Source: Actinomycetes bacterium (GTDB taxonomy: Bacteria; Actinomycetota; Acidimicrobiia; Acidimicrobiales; Acidimicrobiaceae). Taken from it: 5,148 nucleotides of DNA. Below, in pieces: positions 1-5,148 of this stretch. The notes under the pieces are model-generated. The model was not told where the DNA came from and searched no databases. It was given only the letters and a program-made list of their open reading frames with translations. Location: assembly GCA_021819025.1 (NCBI GenBank), contig JAKASN010000187.1, forward strand, positions 1-5,148, given 5' to 3'. Each line of letters opens with the position of its first letter. Position 1 is the stretch's first letter. The position numbers were made by a program, and so were the translations under genes.

Positions 1-207
1 GCGGGGGGCGAAGTCGGCGGCTGCCGCTTTATTACGCCGCTGGTCGGCGAGAACTGGGAGCTCGCCATGATCTATGACACGAACATCTTCGTGCCGCACT
101 GGAAGCGCCAGGTGATCTGCTCGAGCTTCATGCCCGGCGAATGGAAACCGAAGCGTCGGTCGATAAAGCCGAGCACCAAGGACACCATCGCCACCTGGTT
201 CAACTAG
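1..207 (+). CDS. 3' end of an unrecognised protein (5' partial)
   Basis: Frame 1 is open from the first base of the window to a TAG at 205-207, giving the last 68 residues of a protein that starts outside the window. The stretch reads as natural protein: it has several aromatic residues (WELAMIYDTNIFVPHW), a basic segment (KPKRRSIKPSTK) and ends in ATWFN. Codon third positions are GC-rich, as expected of a coding frame. I do not recognise the family and assign no function. The gene converges on the ArdC gene, and the two stop codons overlap within one CTAG, which supports both gene ends. A shadow frame is the main alternative, but composition and the tight abutting end argue for a real gene. 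Confidence 0.6.
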   Translation, partial: AGGEVGGCRFITPLVGENWELAMIYDTNIFVPHWKRQVICSSFMPGEWKPKRRSIKPSTKDTIATWFN

Positions 208-1238
208 AGGCGGAATCTCGGACCCGATGGCACCAGCACCTTGGGTTCGGGCTTGGGTTCGGGCTTGGGTTCGGGCTCCACTGCGAGTTCCGGCTCCGCT
301 TCCAGTTCTTCGCCAAGAGCCAGGGCGAAGCCGAGCACGTAGTCGCTGATCTTCTGGGCGCTGCTTATCGCTGCCATCAGCTCCGGCTTGCGCTGATCCT
401 CCGGGAGCGCACTGAGCCAGCCCGTGAGATAGGCAGCGGAGTTGTCGAGTCCGGAACGCTCGGTGCGGTCCACTTGAAGCGGGTCGAAGGCGATTCCCAA
501 TGTCCTGGCGCTCATCGCGGCGGAGATCTCGGCGCGGAGTTCTTCCTTGGCATAGTCCGCACTGCCGAAGAGGTGATTCAGATCGCGGTTGAGACGTTCC
601 TTGTGCCCGGTGGCGTGGCCGATCTCGTGCAGGAGCACCGTGTCGTAGTCGGCGGCTGTGGAGAATGAGGTGAGCGCGGGGATGCGGATGACATCAGCGG
701 ATGGGCGGTAGTACGCCTGGGTTCCCCCGATGCTCAGGGTCGCTCCCATGCCCGAGACTATTGCTGTGACGCGCGGGTCGGGTTCCAGGGAGGCTTCGGA
801 GATCACGGGGCGCTCCAGTTCTGGCATTCCCTCGATCTGGGAGGCGTGAAACACTGTGTAGTACCTCACCACCAGACGCTTTTCCTTGAGGGTGGTGGCA
901 TCTCCATCGACCTCGAGGTCCTTGGTACTTTCCAGCACCATCCACTTTTCGACGGAGATGCCGTGCGATCCCTTGCGGATGCGCCAATTTTTCTCCTGGG
1001 CCTGCCTGAAGGTGCACCAGCGGGGGTCGGAATCGGGCTGGTTGAGGCCGAGCCAGAAATGGTTGATGCCGCGGTAGTGCTTGCCGGTGACGGCATTGAT
1101 TGGGGTGTCGTCGCCGTTGGCGGGGTCCCAGGGCTTTTGCCAGGGAGCAGTACCAGCTTCGATGTGGCTGATCAGTGCGTCGGCGAGATCCTGGCGGATG
1201 TCCTTGCGGGGTTTTGTGTCTCGTTCTGTTTTGGTCAT
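204..1238 (-). CDS. ardC: ArdC-like antirestriction protein (ssDNA-binding N-domain plus zincin-like metallopeptidase domain)
   Basis: The 344-residue product matches the ArdC/DUF1738 architecture. Residues ~12-130 form the N-terminal ssDNA-binding domain, with the family signatures GTAPWQKPW (29-37), NAVTGKHYRGIN (48-59) and IRKGSHG (87-93). Residues ~150-310 form the zincin-like domain: YYRPSADVIRIP (176-187), the zinc motif HEIGH (204-208), RLNRD, then YAKEELRAEI (229-238), which supplies the likely third ligand Glu. Plasmid ArdC proteins bind single-stranded DNA and protect incoming DNA from host restriction; whether this one cleaves protein is not shown. The length slightly exceeds the roughly 300 residues usual for the family because of a Pro/Glu/Lys tail (313-333). 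The ATG at 1238 places the conserved N-domain about ten residues in, as expected, but no good Shine-Dalgarno precedes it. Presence of ardC suggests a plasmid or integrative conjugative element. Confidence 0.93.
   Translation of the reverse strand: MTKTERDTKPRKDIRQDLADALISHIEAGTAPWQKPWDPANGDDTPINAVTGKHYRGINHFWLGLNQPDSDPRWCTFRQAQEKNWRIRKGSHGISVEKWMVLESTKDLEVDGDATTLKEKRLVVRYYTVFHASQIEGMPELERPVISEASLEPDPRVTAIVSGMGATLSIGGTQAYYRPSADVIRIPALTSFSTAADYDTVLLHEIGHATGHKERLNRDLNHLFGSADYAKEELRAEISAAMSARTLGIAFDPLQVDRTERSGLDNSAAYLTGWLSALPEDQRKPELMAAISSAQKISDYVLGFALALGEELEAEPELAVEPEPKPEPKPEPKVLVPSGPRFRL
241..276. repeat. Three perfect 12-bp tandem repeats encoding the ArdC Pro-Glu-Lys tail
   Basis: On the plus strand the unit TTGGGTTCGGGC occurs three times in a row without mismatch. 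On the coding (minus) strand this spells an alternating PEPK tail near the ArdC C-terminus (residues ~321-333). The unit is a multiple of three, so copy-number change by slippage keeps the frame. The charged, proline-rich tail is probably an unstructured linker or extension outside the catalytic fold. Confidence 0.9.
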
Positions 1239-1279
1239 GCCGATATGTATGTCGCAAGGGCGAAGCCTTTGGCAGTGAA

Positions 1280-1471
1280 TTACCCGTATAACCCTCGGAA
1301 CGGTTCTTCGCCACCTTCCCCGTCCTCGAAGGCGAGCAGTTCAACACGATCATTCCGCAGGATCAAGGCACTGCGATTCGCAATTTTATGGCGAACGGTC
1401 GCTTCAATCATGCGCAAGAAGACCCCGTTGTACGGCAGCCGTTGCAGTGCGAGTCCAGCGATCTGGGTCAC
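1280..1471 (-). CDS. Possible small hypothetical protein, 63 residues (GTG start)
   Basis: This minus-strand frame begins at a GTG (1471-1469) and ends at TAA (1282-1280), 41 bp before the ardC start and in the same direction. The predicted protein has a mixed hydrophobic/charged N-terminal two thirds (LRMIEATVRHKIANRSALIL) and an acidic Gly/Glu-rich end (FEDGEGGEEPF). An internal ATG at 1411 is an alternative start giving 43 residues. Codon-position composition, with G or C at about 68% of first positions, resembles the ATPase gene. Against it: no clear Shine-Dalgarno at either start, no recognisable family, and a codon-aligned antisense frame that also looks protein-like. It may be a real small gene, the remnant of a longer one, or chance. 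Confidence 0.3.
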   Translation of the reverse strand: MTQIAGLALQRLPYNGVFLRMIEATVRHKIANRSALILRNDRVELLAFEDGEGGEEPFRGLYG

Positions 1472-1638
1472 GTTATAAAGTGGTACGCAACGCGCTTGAT
1501 ACGCGCGGACTCGGCACGGGATTCGCGGATCGTTGGGTAATCGTATGACCAGATATTGTCCACCGAGGAGTAGTCGCTCGGGTACGCGGGCCTGCCTGCT
1601 ACTCCGTCATGACCACCGTATCGCGGGTGTATCAGCAA
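1468..1638 (-). CDS. Weak candidate small ORF, about 56 residues (TTG start)
   Basis: The frame is open on the minus strand from 1689 down to TGA 1470-1468. It has no ATG or GTG until late, so a start would have to be TTG at 1638 (used here) or the CTG at 1671 that overlaps the ATPase stop as CTGA. The reading is rich in Tyr, Asp and Ile (IWSYDYPTI, then SARIKRVAYHF), unlike the Arg/Pro/Gly-rich shadows usual in this base composition. Its TGA overlaps the GTG at 1471 as GTGA, the geometry of translational coupling. A GGAAAG lies only 3 nt before the TTG. The W-x-Y...I-K-x-x-V-A-(F/Y) pattern loosely recalls DUF427 C-termini, too weakly to assign. Third position GC is about 68%, but first position GC only about 55%. 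Confidence 0.15.
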   Translation of the reverse strand: MLIHPRYGGHDGVAGRPAYPSDYSSVDNIWSYDYPTIRESRAESARIKRVAYHFIT

Positions 1639-1667
1639 CCACTTTCCGTACGAGGCATGAAATCTCG

Positions 1668-3980
1668 TCAGCCGTATCCCGAAGGCGGGTCAAGGGAAAC
1701 GCTAAATGGGGCAAGTGGTCGGCCATTCGCGTAAAGACGGGCATATGCATGGAGATCGGGCACCGAGGTAAGCCGCGCTTGGTCAAGGCCGAGAAGTGGT
1801 GAGAGTCGACGGGCATCCTCGGTGGTAACCCGGAAGACGAATTGGCTCTTGGCATTACCGAGTGCATCCTGGAGGATGGGATCCAGCTGTACAAGGTGCT
1901 GGTGCGCAACTACGAGCGACAGGCCGAACTTGCGGCCTTCAGCAAGGGCTCGAGCGAGTGCAGTCGCTGGAAGAAGTTGGGCCTCATCAACGTAGAGCGA
2001 TCGTGCTTGGCACTTACCTTGGTAACTGCGGAAGACCTCGTCGATCACCAGGGAAGCCACCAGGTTCCCGATGAGACCGGCATCGGTCGCCGACAACATG
2101 CCAATTGCCAGGCTGACCACCAGGGAACGGCCCGCAGCGAGAAGTTCAGGAATACTCAGCCCCGTGCCGATGGGTGGGAACACCCGGCGGATGGCCCCGC
2201 GATAAGAGAAGTCGGAGAACTTAGAGGAGACATAATCAACGACGTCCGCCTTCTCATTTTGTCGAGCAAAGTTCGAGAGATTGCGCCTGACCCAGTTTGG
2301 AACATGTTTGGCTTCCGCTAAAAGCTCATTGGCAAAGTCGGCATCAGAGAGAACCATGCCGACCTCGCCAAGATGGTGTCCTTCGCCGGCATAGGCGAGC
2401 AGTAGCAGAGCAGAGCGAGCAGCCTGACGAAAACGGGGTCCTGTCCAGGAGCGATCCATCGAGGAAGCGATCGCGTCGACGATACGAGAGACCGAGGCTT
2501 CGATTCGCTCCACGGCGTCGATTCGCTCCGAAAGCGCCCCGTCGAAGACTTCTAGTCCAGGAGTCTCTGGATCCGAAGGATCGACAATGACCAGCGAGCC
2601 GTCTCGCCCTCTGGAGCTGGATCGAATACGGCGCGTCACGTCGCCATGGGGGTCGATCAGAACGAAAGGCTTGCCGGCGAAGAGGTCGGCGGCGACAAGG
2701 GTCGAGATCAATGTGGACTTGCCGGTACCAGTGGTTCCAATCAGGTGGATGTGGGAACTTCGTTGCGCGTCCGAGATGTGTACCGACCGTCCTACTGAAT
2801 CCGAACCTATCATCGTCCCGCTCTGAGCAAGACCCGCTGGCGCCCGCAACGCCAATATGGTTTCGGTCGGGATCGTGGGAATCGGTGCCCCGGCAGGCAC
2901 GGACCATTGGAACGCACAGCCGGCCTCGGTCAGGCTGACAAGGTCGCCTAGTTCCCTTGGACCGATGCCGCCCCGGAGCGGAAGGCCGCCAGAAAGAGCT
3001 GCGTACAGGCTGTCGGGATCCCACTCGACCTCGAACCCGCCTACCAGGCGCATCCGAGCGGCGACGGTCGGGGTGCCGCCTCCGTTAATGACATCAATTT
3101 CGTTGGTAATCGCCGAGCCGACCATCCGAACATACAGCTCGGGGAGAGGTTCCGGGCTCCCCAGGGCAATCTCGGCGACAAAGACCGGACTCTGGTAGGA
3201 CTCGTCCAGATCGACGAGGGTGTTTAGGATGCGCTGAACACGTAAGCACGTGCTGGAATCGTCGGAATGAACGGTGCTCACCCGTTGTGCCGCCCGGATT
3301 GACTCTTCAAGTCCGGACCGGTCGGCGAGATCGAGTTCGGTAGCGAGCATGGTACTACGAATCCGCGTACCAATTGGCTGGTCGAGAAGCACCTCACAAA
3401 GGGGGAGCCACGAGTTGGCTTCACGTTCAAATCGAGAGAGCACCTCGATGGTGTCGTAATCGTTTCCAAGTCCGATACGACGTTGGGTAATGCGCGCGCC
3501 GTGGCGAAATTGCACAAGGCCTTCCAGCAGCGGCACCGGATCGCCAGGAGCGATGCCGTAGCAGGCCGGAAATTGTGACAGCAGCGCACTGGCCATTTGG
3601 GCAAAGAGCAGCGCTTGGCCAGCGGTCGTTCCAGCCGGGCCGGCAATGCCGAGCAGCAGATGGATTGCCAGGCTCGGGCGTCCATCGCGATCGCCTTCCA
3701 CGGCAATATCCACCGCCGCAACCGACTGTCCCGGGATATGGCCCGCAGCAAGCAGATCGGTGAATCCCCGTGTAGCCGCGATAAGCGAACTTGTTCCCGC
3801 GACTACCCCTGGATTGGCAGCCACGAGACGGATTGCTGTCATACCAAGTTCTTCGGCCAGTGGGGCCAGCGCGCTTCCTTCGACAGGTACGACCGGCCGC
3901 ACCAGGATTCGATATCCGCCAAGGTACTCTAGGCGTCCCTGCGATTTCACTTGGCTATCCTGGCGGATCGTTGAACTCAT
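1668..3980 (-). CDS. HerA/VirB4/TraG-like P-loop ATPase (DUF87-type DNA-translocase core with long N-terminal region)
   Basis: The 770-residue product has a large N-terminal region (1-~390) and a C-terminal HerA-FtsK-superfamily motor. The motor begins with the family pattern SSHIHLIGTTGTGKSTL: Walker A is GTTGTGKST (415-423). LIDPHGD follows at 441-447, typical of HerA, VirB4 and TraG-type ATPases. Walker B is SLYVDEAQLL (661-670, Asp665-Glu666), then VVAHQHLVQLD (690-700) with a sensor Gln694, and a candidate arginine finger at Arg717 in FVFRVTTEDA. Such ATPases form hexamers that pump or process DNA. The segment just before the motor, with IGSDSVGRSVHIS, is the usual lead-in of HerA/TraG-like proteins. 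No membrane segment is evident, which argues against a classical VirD4 coupling protein. The ATG at 3980 has an excellent ribosome binding site. It lies 88 bp downstream of the CHAT gene on the same strand, so co-transcription is likely. Substrate and exact subfamily are unproven. Confidence 0.9.
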   Translation of the reverse strand: MSSTIRQDSQVKSQGRLEYLGGYRILVRPVVPVEGSALAPLAEELGMTAIRLVAANPGVVAGTSSLIAATRGFTDLLAAGHIPGQSVAAVDIAVEGDRDGRPSLAIHLLLGIAGPAGTTAGQALLFAQMASALLSQFPACYGIAPGDPVPLLEGLVQFRHGARITQRRIGLGNDYDTIEVLSRFEREANSWLPLCEVLLDQPIGTRIRSTMLATELDLADRSGLEESIRAAQRVSTVHSDDSSTCLRVQRILNTLVDLDESYQSPVFVAEIALGSPEPLPELYVRMVGSAITNEIDVINGGGTPTVAARMRLVGGFEVEWDPDSLYAALSGGLPLRGGIGPRELGDLVSLTEAGCAFQWSVPAGAPIPTIPTETILALRAPAGLAQSGTMIGSDSVGRSVHISDAQRSSHIHLIGTTGTGKSTLISTLVAADLFAGKPFVLIDPHGDVTRRIRSSSRGRDGSLVIVDPSDPETPGLEVFDGALSERIDAVERIEASVSRIVDAIASSMDRSWTGPRFRQAARSALLLLAYAGEGHHLGEVGMVLSDADFANELLAEAKHVPNWVRRNLSNFARQNEKADVVDYVSSKFSDFSYRGAIRRVFPPIGTGLSIPELLAAGRSLVVSLAIGMLSATDAGLIGNLVASLVIDEVFRSYQGKCQARSLYVDEAQLLPATALARALAEGRKFGLSLVVAHQHLVQLDPILQDALGNAKSQFVFRVTTEDARRLSPLLGLDQARLTSVPDLHAYARLYANGRPLAPFSVSLDPPSGYG

Positions 3981-4068
3981 GTGGGTCCTCCCAGCTACGG
4001 ATGGTCATGTCGCCATCGCTACTGGGAACATAACGAAATCTATCGGCGCCTTTGTGAGATTGCTGGCC
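3981..4068. other. 88-bp spacer between the CHAT and ATPase genes
   Basis: The spacer separates the CHAT stop (TAG, 4071-4069) from the ATPase start. Apart from the ribosome binding site it holds only an eight-codon minus-strand frame (ATG 4031, encoding MFPVAMAT, then TGA), which is probably chance. I see no terminator-like hairpin with a T-run, so read-through from the CHAT gene is plausible. No convincing -35/-10 pair was found, though an internal promoter cannot be ruled out. Confidence 0.5.
3986..3992 (-). promoter_or_regulatory. Shine-Dalgarno of the ATPase gene (GGGAGGA)
   Basis: On the minus strand GGGAGGA occupies 3992-3986, five bases before the ATG at 3980. This near-consensus site fixes the ATPase start and implies strong, independent translation initiation rather than dependence on coupling to the CHAT stop. 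Confidence 0.85.
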
Positions 4069-5148
4069 CTAGCAGGCTGGGTGGGCAACTCCCACCACTA
4101 GGAGCGGACCAAAATGGGCTGCTGAGAGTTCTGTAGCCGCGTCGTCAGGGGCTAATTCCACCGCAATTGAACTCTTGTACGCATCGAGATAGGCACGCAG
4201 CTTCCTAACACGCGTTTGCAGGCCAGGTTCGCCAGGGGTTCCCTCCCCCAGGAAGGACCTCAGCACCTGATCCAAGAAACCACCGTCACCCTTGGAAGGG
4301 ACTCCGCCGATGTTAGCCCCGGTAGCCTGGAGGAGACCTTCAGCGAGGCCAGTGACCCGTCTCATCGCCTTTTCGAAGTTGGCAATGCCGTCATCGACCT
4401 CAGATACGGTGACAGAGCGCGGTCCCGTGGGAATCGCCACTCTGGCAGCCCGGCATGCCGCTTCGGTGGCGAGGGAGATGCCGAGACGGCGCAGCGTCGG
4501 ATCCTTTGCGGAATGCGCCCGTTCCTCTAGCCAATCCGCGAGTCCCGACCAGCCCAGGCCCTCAAGCTCCAGTCCGGCTTGGCGTAACCTGGCGGGGCGA
4601 GAGAGTCCATTCTGGTCGAGTTCGGCTAATCGCAAGAGGAAAAAGGCTGCCGCCAGATCATCGAGGGGCCAGAGCGAATTGGTGAGGCTGCGGACACCAC
4701 ACGCGAGTACCCCCCGCGTCAACCCCTGGTAATAGCCGCTGCGGGTGCCAAGTCCGTCATGGCCGGCACAGATAGACAGATCGATGTGTTCGGCATTGGC
4801 GGGTCGCGGTAGAATGTCTAGGAGATGGTCGCCATTGAATCGCCCGTCGGCGAGTGCCACCGAGGCGGAGGTGCGATCGTCGTCCCATCCCGCGTGGGTG
4901 GAAATTGCCACAGTTGCCGCAGGGACGCCTAGGGCAACAGCGTGCGCTTCCGCGCCGAGAACAGCTTCCCACCGGTTCTCGCCGAGCAGACCGGCGGCAA
5001 AAGCGGCACCGGGCAGATCGGGCATTGGGGCTAAAACTCTATGGGTTTCGGTGTCGACGGGCCGATTATGACAGAAATAGACCGTATCGGCGGTAGGAGC
5101 GTAGCTCACCGCAGCGAAGTCCCATAGGCGCTTCTTCTCCTGGCCGCT
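4069..5148 (-). CDS. CHAT-domain (caspase-like cysteine peptidase) protein, N-terminus outside the window
   Basis: The minus-strand frame is open from the right edge to TAG 4071-4069, showing 359 residues (numbered here from the in-frame GTG at 5109 as residue 1). The CHAT fold is visible in order: VSYAPTAD at the domain start, VLAPMPDLPGA (25-35), the catalytic-His segment AISTHAGWD (68-76, His72), SVALADGRFNGDHLL (83-97), the catalytic-Cys segment DLSICAGHDGLG (110-121, Cys114), then YQGLTRGVLACGVRSL and NSLWPLDDLAAAFFL (144-158), equivalent to the family's SLWxVDD stretch. Both residues of the His/Cys dyad are intact. Family members are proteases in programmed-death and antiviral pathways, such as the CRISPR-linked Craspase peptidase and gasdermin-activating proteases. 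Residues ~185-346 match nothing I recognise. The GTG at 5109 is rejected as the start because the upstream codons (ending RLWDFAAVSYAPTAD) continue the domain; sensor or repeat domains may lie upstream, off the window. Confidence 0.9.
   Translation of the reverse strand, partial: SGQEKKRLWDFAAVSYAPTADTVYFCHNRPVDTETHRVLAPMPDLPGAAFAAGLLGENRWEAVLGAEAHAVALGVPAATVAISTHAGWDDDRTSASVALADGRFNGDHLLDILPRPANAEHIDLSICAGHDGLGTRSGYYQGLTRGVLACGVRSLTNSLWPLDDLAAAFFLLRLAELDQNGLSRPARLRQAGLELEGLGWSGLADWLEERAHSAKDPTLRRLGISLATEAACRAARVAIPTGPRSVTVSEVDDGIANFEKAMRRVTGLAEGLLQATGANIGGVPSKGDGGFLDQVLRSFLGEGTPGEPGLQTRVRKLRAYLDAYKSSIAVELAPDDAATELSAAHFGPLLVVGVAHPAC

Larger units (their letters stand above)
1239..1667. other. 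429-bp interval between ardC and the ATPase gene; competing small open frames, no confident gene
   Basis: No gene with a good start and ribosome binding site can be placed here, and I see no clear rho-independent terminator or convincing promoter. Three readings compete. A minus-strand frame runs from GTG 1471 to TAA 1280. A second minus-strand frame is open from 1689 to a TGA at 1470-1468. A plus-strand frame is open from 1292 to a TAA at 1538-1540 but has no start codon before an ATG at 1388, so it would be a 5'-truncated remnant. Codon-position GC by hand gives about 68/40/63% (positions 1/2/3) for the GTG-1471 frame and about 55/41/69% for the plus frame. A sample of the neighbouring ATPase gene gives about 68% at position 1 and just under 60% at position 3, which favours the minus strand. 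Confidence 0.5.

Noticed and set aside
141..668. Plus-strand open frame of 175 codons opposite the ardC 3' half
   Set aside because: It is antisense to the zinc-peptidase domain. Its GFGLGFGLGFGL run is simply the reverse reading of the PEPK-encoding repeat.
846..1478. Long plus-strand open frame (210 codons) across the ardC N-terminal region and the gap
   Set aside because: Most of it is antisense to the well-supported ardC gene, and its composition is that of a shadow (Ser/Arg/Pro-rich end, no family signature).
1491..1520. GCGC inverted repeat around 1492-1508, considered as a terminator
   Set aside because: The stem is only about four bases with no following T-run, so it does not support a rho-independent terminator.
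1292..1540. Plus-strand open frame that reads as a plausible protein fragment
   Set aside because: It has no ATG, GTG or TTG before 1388, and its first-position GC (about 55%) is unlike the neighbouring ATPase gene. It is kept only as the rival reading of the gap, not as a gene.
1533..1802. Plus-strand 89-codon frame crossing the end of the ATPase gene
   Set aside because: It starts at a weak codon, is Arg/Ser-rich without a recognisable domain, and about half lies antisense to the ATPase C-terminus.
2344..3024. Minus-strand 226-codon frame inside the ATPase gene
   Set aside because: It is out of frame with the Walker-motif-bearing gene on the same strand and is Arg/Ser/Pro-rich, as expected of a shadow.
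4022..4031. Tiny eight-codon frame between the CHAT and ATPase genes, considered as a leader peptide
   Set aside because: It has no ribosome binding site, no attenuator-like hairpin and no biased residue run; chance is sufficient.

Overview
The window is moderately GC-rich (roughly 58-60% by eye) and gene-dense, and its gene content is typical of an accessory or mobile region of a proteobacterium. The lineage is an inference from the ArdC family and codon use; nothing here identifies a species. No rRNA, tRNA, CRISPR array, transposase or integrase was seen.

Layout, left to right. The 3' end of an unrecognised plus-strand gene (1-207) meets a convergent ArdC-type antirestriction gene (204-1238, minus), and the two stop codons share the bases CTAG. 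A gap of about 430 bp follows (1239-1667). It has no confidently identifiable gene but several competing small open frames, the best being a 63-codon minus-strand frame at 1280-1471. The rest is two large minus-strand genes: a 770-residue HerA/VirB4/TraG-like P-loop ATPase (1668-3980) and, upstream of it in transcription order, a CHAT-domain protein, which is a caspase-like cysteine peptidase (4069 to beyond 5148). The CHAT gene runs off the right edge. The GTG at 5109 looks like an internal valine codon, because the frame stays open to the window end and the conserved fold continues across it.

The point of interest is the CHAT peptidase and HerA-like ATPase, consecutive on the same strand with an 88-bp spacer, beside an antirestriction gene. 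A DNA-translocating or DNA-sensing ATPase paired with a caspase-like protease fits a sensor/effector conflict module (anti-phage or anti-plasmid abortive response), with ArdC as cargo of the same mobile element. The domains and catalytic motifs are read directly from the sequence; the joint function is inference. A plain conjugation-related role for the ATPase cannot be excluded, although no other type IV secretion gene is visible here.
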